A stretch of DNA of 64,000 nucleotides from Sphingomonadaceae bacterium. GTDB taxonomy: Bacteria; Pseudomonadota; Alphaproteobacteria; Sphingomonadales; Sphingomonadaceae. The notes below the pieces were generated by a model. That model had not been told where the DNA came from. It worked only from the letters and a program-made list of their open reading frames with translations, and made no database searches. The position numbers were made by a program, and so were the translations under genes. The stretch lies in assembly GCA_019239915.1 (NCBI GenBank), contig JAFAZF010000013.1:41008-105007 (forward strand), given 5' to 3'. Of this stretch, positions 60,129 through 64,000 are shown one piece after another. Within the stretch, counting starts at the first letter, position 1. Each line of letters starts with the position of its first letter.

Positions 60129-60569
60129 GTGCGCGTCGACTTCTACCAGTTGGCGCGCGCACCGGTCGCGCAGGTGCTGCCGCGGATCGCGGTGCGCATC
60201 CTGGGCGAAGGCGGCCGACTGCTCGTGACGGTCGGCGACGAGGAGGCGGCGCGTGCGCTCGACCGCGCGCTCTGGGTCGACGCGCCAACGAGTTTCCTGC
60301 CGCACGGCCGCGCCGGTGCCGAGGGCGCGGCGGATCAGCCGGTGCTGATCGCGACCGATTGCGTCGCGGCGAATGGCGCGCGTAACCTGGCTTTGGCGGA
60401 TGGTGCCTGGCGCGACGAAGCGCTCGGCTTCGATCGCGCCTTCCACTTCTTCGACGAGGAGAGCGTCGCCGCTGCGCGTGACGCCTGGCGGATGCTCAAG
60501 GCGCGCGCCGACGTCGAACCACGCTACTGGCGACAGGATGAGGATGGCCGCTGGCAGCAGATGGCATAA
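60129..60569 (+). CDS. holC: DNA polymerase III subunit chi
   Basis: This 146-residue protein begins VRVDFYQLARAPVAQVLPRI and contains ALWVDAPTSFLPHG and FHFFDEESVAAARDAWR, fitting the HolC family that links the clamp loader to single-strand-binding protein. GTG 60129 is the start, eight bases after the pepA stop. Confidence 0.9.
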   Translation: MRVDFYQLARAPVAQVLPRIAVRILGEGGRLLVTVGDEEAARALDRALWVDAPTSFLPHGRAGAEGAADQPVLIATDCVAANGARNLALADGAWRDEALGFDRAFHFFDEESVAAARDAWRMLKARADVEPRYWRQDEDGRWQQMA

Positions 60570-60739
60570 GCTCCATCGACGCGGGCTCGCCCCGATCTTG
60601 GTAGGCCCGTCCTCATTTCTCCCGCGTCGGAGCCGACGCGCCACCGGTCCGCTGCGAACGGTTCGCTTGCTTCGCCTGCCGCGCCCGCCTAGAGAGCCGC
60701 GACTTTCCGAAACCACCGAAAACAGGAGCCCGCTCGGCC

Positions 60740-61162
60740 ATGGCGACCGAACGCACCTTCTCGATCATCAAGCCCGACGCGACCCGTCGCAATCTCACCG
60801 GCGCGGTGACCAAGATGCTCGAGGAAGCGGGGCTGCGCATCGTCGCGTCGCGGCGCATCCACATGACCAAAGAACAGGCCGAGGGCTTCTACGCGGTCCA
60901 CAAGGAGCGGCCCTTCTTCAACGATCTCGTCAGCTTCATGATCTCCGGACCGGTAGTCGTGCAGGTGCTCGAGGGCGAGAACGCGGTGCTGAAGAACCGC
61001 GAAGTGATGGGCGCCACCAATCCCGCGAATGCCGACGAGGGCACCATCCGCAAGGCCTTCGCGGAATCGATCGAGGCGAACTCGGTGCATGGCTCGGACA
61101 GCCCCGAGAACGCGAAGATCGAAATCGACTATTTCTTCAGGCCGGACGAAATCGTCGGCTGA
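60740..61162 (+). CDS. ndk: Nucleoside diphosphate kinase
   Basis: This 140-residue enzyme equalises NTP and dNTP pools. The N-terminus [20 protein letters not shown] and the active-site His in [17 protein letters not shown] are clear. The 170 bp before it hold no gene that I can see. Confidence 0.97.
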   Translation: MATERTFSIIKPDATRRNLTGAVTKMLEEAGLRIVASRRIHMTKEQAEGFYAVHKERPFFNDLVSFMISGPVVVQVLEGENAVLKNREVMGATNPANADEGTIRKAFAESIEANSVHGSDSPENAKIEIDYFFRPDEIVG

Positions 61163-61164
61163 AG

Positions 61165-61354
61165 CCAGTCTGCTGACGGTGCTCCGGCAAAGGCCGGAGC
61201 GGTGTAGCCGCCCGTGCTCCGCTTGTCGCCAGCGCTCCGGCTTTCGGCGCAGCACCCGGCATCATTGTCCCCGTTCGCACTGAGCGAAGTCGAAGTGCCT
61301 GCCAAGCAGGGCTGCGCTTGCGGCACGTCCTTCGACGTCGCTCAGGATGAACGG
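61165..61354. repeat. Two repeat elements between ndk and cysS
   Basis: At about 61178-61258 a CTCCGGC/GCCGGAG-type hairpin series (GTGCTCCGGCAAAGGCCGGA, then GCGCTCCGGCTTTCGGCGCA). At 61271-61354 a CCGTTCG-family pair (CCGTTCGCACTGAGCGAAGT ... GACGTCGCTCAGGATGAACG). They lie between convergent genes. Confidence 0.7.
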
Positions 61355-61375
61355 GTCTTTCGAGGCCGGCGAGGC

Positions 61376-62827
61376 TCAGCCGAAGCTGACCTTCCATTCC
61401 CAACGCAGCGGATCGCCGTCCATCACCTCGACACCGGCGGCGGCGAGTTCGTCACGGATGGCGTCCGAGGTGGCGAAATCCCTGGCGGCGCGCGCCGTCT
61501 GCCGCGCATCGAGCTTCGCCTCGATCTCCTCCGGGACCAGCGTCGCTGCCGCCGGACGCAAACGGAGATCGAGCCGCACGAGCCGTTCGAGATCGAGGCC
61601 GAGCACGCGATCCATCAGCCGCACGACGTGCCAGCGCTCGGCGGCGGCGAGCCGCTTCATCGTCACCGCGCTCTCGAGCAGCGGCAGCGCCTCTGGCGTC
61701 ATCAGATCGTTCGCGATCGCCGCGTCGAACTGATCCAGCAGCGTATGCGCCGTGGCCGAGACCGTCACCGCCGGCATCTCCGGCTCGATCTGCGTACGCA
61801 GCTTCTCGACCGCGATCACCAGCCGCTTCAGCCGAGTCAGCGCCGCGAGCACGTTGTCGATCGAGAATTCGAGCTCCGACCGATAGTGCGCGGTGAGGCA
61901 GAGCATGCGGTAGGCGAGCGGATGCACGCCGGCGTCGAGCAGCGTGTCGAGCGTCGCGAAGCCGCCACTGGATTTCGACATCTTGGCACCACGCTCGACC
62001 AGGAAGTTGTTGTGCATCCAGATGTTAGCACCGGTCTTTGAGGACCCGGTGAAGGCCTGATTCTGTGCGATCTCGTTAGGATGATGAATCTCGCGATGAT
62101 CGATGCCGCCGGTATGGATATCGAACTGCTCGCCGAGATACTTGATGCTCATCACCGAGCATTCGAGGTGCCAGCCGGGCGCGCCGATGCCCCAGGGCGA
62201 CGGCCACTCCATCTGGCGCTTGCCCGGCTCTTCCGAGCGGCGCCAGATCGCGAAATCGGCGGCATGGCGCTTACCTTCGACAGTCTCGATCCGGCCGACG
62301 TCGGGCGCATTGCCATCATCGACGCTATGGCCGGCGAGACGGCCGTAGTCGGGCACGGTCGTGGTGTCGAAATAGAGGCCGGACGGCGCATCATAGGTCG
62401 AGCCGCCGATGCGCTCGCCGAACGAGATCATGTCGGCGATGTGGTCGGTCGCGACGCTCCAGCGCGTCGGCGGCTGGACGTTGAGCTTGGCGAGATCGTC
62501 CTTGAAGAGCGCGGTGTAACGCGCCGCCACGTCCCATGCCGAAAGCTTTTCGGCCGCCGCCGCCTTCTCGATCTTGTCGTCGCCGGCGTCGGCGTCCGAG
62601 GTGAGATGGCCGACATCGGTGATATTGATGACGTGCGTGACCGGCCAACCCTTCCAGCGCAGCACGCGCGAAAGCGTGTCGGTGAAGATATAGGCGCGCA
62701 TGTTGCCGAGATGCTGGCGCGCATAGACGGTCGGGCCGCAGGAATAGACGCGCACGTTCGCGGGGTCGAGCGGCACGAAAGGCTCGAGCGCACGGGTGTA
62801 GCTGTTGAAGAGGGTAAGCGCGGTCAT
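61376..62827 (-). CDS. cysS: Cysteinyl-tRNA synthetase
   Basis: This 483-residue class I synthetase has VYSCGPTVYARQHLGNMRAY, with zinc-ligand Cys and HLGN as the HIGH box. The second zinc-site region is WHLECSVMSIKYLG, and the KMSKS loop is GAKMSKSSGGF. The C-terminal helical domain recognises tRNA-Cys. Confidence 0.97.
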   Translation of the reverse strand: MTALTLFNSYTRALEPFVPLDPANVRVYSCGPTVYARQHLGNMRAYIFTDTLSRVLRWKGWPVTHVINITDVGHLTSDADAGDDKIEKAAAAEKLSAWDVAARYTALFKDDLAKLNVQPPTRWSVATDHIADMISFGERIGGSTYDAPSGLYFDTTTVPDYGRLAGHSVDDGNAPDVGRIETVEGKRHAADFAIWRRSEEPGKRQMEWPSPWGIGAPGWHLECSVMSIKYLGEQFDIHTGGIDHREIHHPNEIAQNQAFTGSSKTGANIWMHNNFLVERGAKMSKSSGGFATLDTLLDAGVHPLAYRMLCLTAHYRSELEFSIDNVLAALTRLKRLVIAVEKLRTQIEPEMPAVTVSATAHTLLDQFDAAIANDLMTPEALPLLESAVTMKRLAAAERWHVVRLMDRVLGLDLERLVRLDLRLRPAAATLVPEEIEAKLDARQTARAARDFATSDAIRDELAAAGVEVMDGDPLRWEWKVSFG

Positions 62828-62939
62828 GCGGAGCCCTGTGCCTGCGGGAAGGCATCGGCCCTAGGGGCTGATCCCGCTCCCCGCAACGGCCGCGCGAGCG
62901 AGCCGAGCGCCAGCCCGGGCCGCCGCGGCCATCGCCTGC

Positions 62940-64000
62940 TCAGCGCTTCTTCTTGTCCTCTATCGTCGTCGCGCCTTGGTCGCCCTGATCGATGCCGAAG
63001 CCGATGCCGGTCCACAGATCCTCGTTACCGGCGCCGGTGACCGGCTCGTCGATCAGCGGCGCGAGGCCGAGCGGCGCGAGATCGCTGAACGAAACGAGCT
63101 GCGGGCTCTGGAAGGTGAAGCGAAAGGGATCGGGCGTCTGGCTGTTGAGCAGCGTGAGCTCATCGAGGATGTCCTGAATCTGCGTCACCGAGCCCGGCAG
63201 GCTGATCCCGCAGGGCTTGCCGATCACGCATCCGTTCACCGTCGAACCGTCGGCGACGTTGACATCGTCGCGGTTATTGATCGGGAAGAGCACGTCGAGC
63301 ACCGCCTTGCCGGTCAGCACCGTGCCGTCGTTCTGGATGATGCGACCGTTGATTGCCACCTCGACGCCGTCGTCACGCGTGAACAGGATCGCGCTGCCGC
63401 TGCCAACCGTGAAGCCGGCGCGGGTATCGGGCATGCCGTTCGATGTGCCACTGTTCTGGATGAACAGGCCGTCATAGACGTCGAAGACAATGCCGTTGGC
63501 GCGGATGTAGCCGTCATTGTTCACCGGGCCATCGTTGATCGCGAGGCGGTCGCTGCGCGCGGTAACGTCTGCGAGGCCGGTCAAGTCGGTCGCCGCCTGC
63601 GACGATCCTGCGAAGACGTGATCGCCGGAAAGCGTCAGCGTGCCGCCGAGCTTGCCGGTCGGATCGGTGATCGCGATCGAACCCGTCGGCGTGAAGATCT
63701 TGAGATTGTCGCCGAAGCCCTGGCCGCCGGAGTTCACCGTATCGCTAATCTGCGTGTTGCCGTTGACCTGCGTGGTCGAGCCGGTGGTCGTCCGTGCGCC
63801 GACGCCGGCGTCGATTGCGAGCGCATCGTCGGGGCCGGCCTGGGTGAGCGATACCGCGCCGTCGACGAGCACGCCGCCGGCAGAGTTTAGCGTCAGCTTC
63901 CCGCCCTCGGTGCTGACGAGGTTCTGCCGTCGCGTCGCGGCGTTCGGCCCGGCGGTGCCGATGACATCGAGCCGGCCGATGGTGAGATCATCCTCGGCTT
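62940..64000 (-). CDS. C-terminal part of a large filamentous haemagglutinin/adhesin-like surface protein
   Basis: The frame is open from the right edge to a stop at 62940 (about 352 residues visible). The sequence is rich in Gly, Asn, Asp and Thr with short beta-strand repeats (LTLSGDHVFAGSSQ, GYIRANGIVFDVYDG, EVAINGRIIQNDGTV), as in beta-helical haemagglutinin or autotransporter passengers. One Cys pair lies in NGCVIGKPCGISLP. The end is basic (IEDKKKR), with no autotransporter barrel, so export may use a two-partner system. The start lies outside the window. Confidence 0.75.
   Translation of the reverse strand, partial: AEDDLTIGRLDVIGTAGPNAATRRQNLVSTEGGKLTLNSAGGVLVDGAVSLTQAGPDDALAIDAGVGARTTTGSTTQVNGNTQISDTVNSGGQGFGDNLKIFTPTGSIAITDPTGKLGGTLTLSGDHVFAGSSQAATDLTGLADVTARSDRLAINDGPVNNDGYIRANGIVFDVYDGLFIQNSGTSNGMPDTRAGFTVGSGSAILFTRDDGVEVAINGRIIQNDGTVLTGKAVLDVLFPINNRDDVNVADGSTVNGCVIGKPCGISLPGSVTQIQDILDELTLLNSQTPDPFRFTFQSPQLVSFSDLAPLGLAPLIDEPVTGAGNEDLWTGIGFGIDQGDQGATTIEDKKKR

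Overview
The window looks like a chromosomal segment of a high-GC alphaproteobacterium, most likely a sphingomonad (Sphingomonas or a close relative). This is inferred from gene content and order (yqeY-dnaG-rpoD, carA-carB-greA, lptD-surA-pdxA-rsmA, eno-ftsB-pdhA-pdhB with a lipoyl domain fused to PdhB, a DUF4170 gene beside an MlaC-like gene) and from many paired palindromic repeats with CCGTTCG / TCGAAG cores. It is not based on a database search. I recognised no rRNA, tRNA, CRISPR array, transposase or integrase.

Region 1 (1-5100) is an accessory module unlike the rest. A divergent promoter carries a perfect 7-bp inverted repeat (77-95). It precedes a tightly coupled plus-strand operon: an acyl-carrier-like protein, an XRE repressor, an ImmA/IrrE-type metallopeptidase, a papain-like cysteine peptidase and a thymidylate-synthase-like protein. 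A minus-strand pair, a MazG-like pyrophosphohydrolase fusion and a uracil-DNA-glycosylase-superfamily protein, converges on it with a 4-bp overlap of stop codons. The set suggests a self-regulated nucleotide or DNA-base system, perhaps defensive. That role is inference. A 710-bp stretch (5101-5810) with one doubtful winged-helix-like reading frame separates it from the core.

Region 2 (5811-14029): class A penicillin-binding protein, membrane-anchored retropepsin, flavodoxin-like protein, lipoprotein, DUF2784 protein, YjbQ, nadK-moaA, and a degenerate-GGDEF/EAL protein. Region 3 (14199-29666): mfd, sdhE, recG, PilZ protein, tyrS, anmK, a CoxE-like VWA protein with its MoxR ATPase, an FkbM methyltransferase and rpoD. 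Region 4 (29681-38907): dnaG, yqeY, carA, carB, greA, rhomboid. Two different DUF559 (Vsr-like) endonuclease genes, each bracketed by inverted GC-rich palindromes, sit inside the conserved yqeY-dnaG and carA-carB pairs. A similar palindrome pair without a nuclease is inserted in frame in mfd, and a second repeat type is inserted in frame in carA.

Region 5 (38942-46109): DUF4170 protein, MlaC-like protein, a four-gene envelope operon (DUF883-like, DUF3618, holin-like, alanine-rich helical protein), then eno, ftsB and the pyruvate dehydrogenase E1 genes. Region 6 (46140-51504): a minus-strand cluster of four TadE-like and two TadG-like (VWA) pseudopilin genes. One TadG gene is interrupted by an in-frame amber codon. 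Region 7 (51609-64000): squalene/phytoene-synthase-like protein, EF-hand protein, the rsmA-pdxA-surA-lptD operon, pepA-holC, ndk, cysS, and the C-terminal part of a large haemagglutinin/adhesin-like protein running off the right edge.
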